Shown here: positions 15,372 to 15,774 of the stretch, in pieces
Numbering within the stretch: position 1 is the first letter of the stretch
How the letters are laid out: each line of letters starts with the position of its first letter
Origin: Ruminococcaceae bacterium UBA6416
GTDB taxonomy: Bacteria; Bacillota; Clostridia; Oscillospirales; Acutalibacteraceae
Direction: 5' to 3'
Assembly: GCA_002438505.1 (NCBI GenBank)
Contig: DJPI01000074.1
Span: 1 to 15,774, forward strand
Length of the DNA: 15,774 bases
Translations under genes and position numbers: made by a program
The notes under the pieces: generated by a model
What the model was told of the DNA's origin: nothing
Database searches by the model: none
The model's input: the letters and a program-made list of their open reading frames with translations, nothing else

Positions 15372-15396
15372 CCGCCGACCGTTTTCAGGCCGGCGG
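15372..15396 (-). promoter_or_regulatory. Strong GC hairpin in the ylbF-mutS spacer
   Basis: On the minus strand CCGCCGGCC and GGTCGGCGG form a 9-bp stem (one G-U wobble) with the 7-nt loop TGAAAAC. Sequence AGCGGGAAGTTAAAAAAG follows, so there is no U-run and it is not a standard intrinsic terminator. The irregular pair is a G-U wobble on the minus strand but an A-C mismatch on the plus strand, which fits selection in the mRNA of this operon. It lies between the ylbF stop and the mutS ribosome site and might serve as an RNA processing or stability element, or a partial attenuator. Confidence 0.65.
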
Positions 15397-15408
15397 AAAA
15401 ATTTGAGC

Positions 15409-15774
15409 TTAGTGGTGGCAGTCGGACGAGCAGCTTTCGCAATCGCAGCCGCAGCTGTGCTGTTCTTCCGGCTCGCAGGTTGCGGGGTCTGCGCCGTTGA
15501 CGCAAAGGCCGAGAATCTGCATAACATAGTTCATCATGTCATCAATTTCTTTTCTTGCGGCCTCATAGGCTTTCATTCTTTCGTTGCCCATGAACTTGTC
15601 ATAAACGGCGTTGAATTCGCGCTCATATTCGGCCATCTTTTCCGCATCGGGCTTTTCCTGAGCGGCCTCGCGCTGATAGTTCATCTGAACAAGCTGAATT
15701 TGACCCATGAGGTCAAGAAGCTCGGGATCCTTTTCATTCTCTTCTCTTGCCTTTGCAAAAGCGAGATATCTTTC
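15409..15774 (-). CDS. ylbF: YlbF-family protein with cysteine-rich tail (partial, 5' end cut)
   Basis: The reading frame stays open to the window edge, so the true start lies outside. 121 residues are visible, and the internal Met at 15706-15708 is not the likely start. The visible part begins ERYLAFAKAREENEKDPELL, which has the helical pattern of YlbF/YmcA proteins. In B. subtilis these form the Y-complex with YaaT (RicA, RicF, RicT), which binds Fe-S clusters and affects RNase Y-dependent mRNA processing, competence and sporulation. Mainly helical sequence runs to about visible residue 90. A tail CGCDCESCSSDCHH then ends the protein, with seven cysteines in the last 33 residues. The position just before mutS matches the common clostridial arrangement. 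Family assignment rests on the helix pattern, the tail and context, so it is good but not certain. Confidence 0.8.
   Translation of the reverse strand, partial: ERYLAFAKAREENEKDPELLDLMGQIQLVQMNYQREAAQEKPDAEKMAEYEREFNAVYDKFMGNERMKAYEAARKEIDDMMNYVMQILGLCVNGADPATCEPEEQHSCGCDCESCSSDCHH

Noticed and set aside
15372..15396. Hairpin considered as an intrinsic terminator after ylbF
   Set aside because: The 3' side is followed by a purine-rich sequence, not a U-run, on the coding strand. It is listed as a regulatory hairpin instead.

Overview
This window looks like a chromosomal housekeeping segment from an endospore-forming, monoderm Firmicute of the class Clostridia. An Oscillospirales/Ruminococcaceae-type organism is my best guess. 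The evidence is a full-length spoIVA (spore coat morphogenesis), a transketolase split into two adjacent genes, a YlbF-family protein, and the SepF/DivIVA division module. GC content is moderate, and strong AGGAGG-type ribosome sites precede most genes. I see no phage, transposon, CRISPR array, rRNA or tRNA.

All 14 genes lie on the minus strand, so transcription runs from the right edge to the left. In that order they are: ylbF-like (5' end cut by the window edge), mutS, mutL, miaA, a HlyD-like membrane adaptor, yggS, sepF, divIVA, lspA, an rluD-type pseudouridine synthase, a Cof-type HAD phosphatase, transketolase N-terminal subunit, transketolase C-terminal subunit, and spoIVA. Spacing is tight: several genes overlap (4, 8, 23 and 23 nt) and the other junctions from ylbF to the HAD gene are 15-72 nt. 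These genes are therefore probably one long transcription unit, or a few nested ones. A 72-nt spacer before the transketolase pair holds an imperfect hairpin. An intrinsic terminator after the second transketolase subunit (about 1790-1819) closes the unit. spoIVA follows as a separate transcript with a plausible sigma-E promoter (1724-1753).

The layout joins two conserved blocks. One is the mismatch repair/tRNA modification block (ylbF-mutS-mutL-miaA). MutS finds mismatches and MutL is a putative nicking endonuclease. MiaA prenylates tRNA A37. The other is a shortened version of the B. subtilis ylmE-ylmF-ylmG-ylmH-divIVA-ileS-lspA-ylyB cluster, which links septum placement (SepF, DivIVA) with PLP homeostasis (YggS), lipoprotein maturation (LspA) and rRNA modification (RluD-type). 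ylmG, ylmH and ileS are missing here, and the HlyD-like protein sits at the junction of the two blocks. The split transketolase serves the non-oxidative pentose phosphate pathway.

I found no convincing undescribed multi-gene system. The best points for a second look are the HlyD-like protein inside the division cluster, the out-of-frame ATG overlapping the mutL GTG start, the strong hairpin ahead of mutS, the cysteine-rich tail of the YlbF-like protein, an altered residue in the MutL endonuclease motif, and the 7-bp tandem repeat directly after spoIVA.
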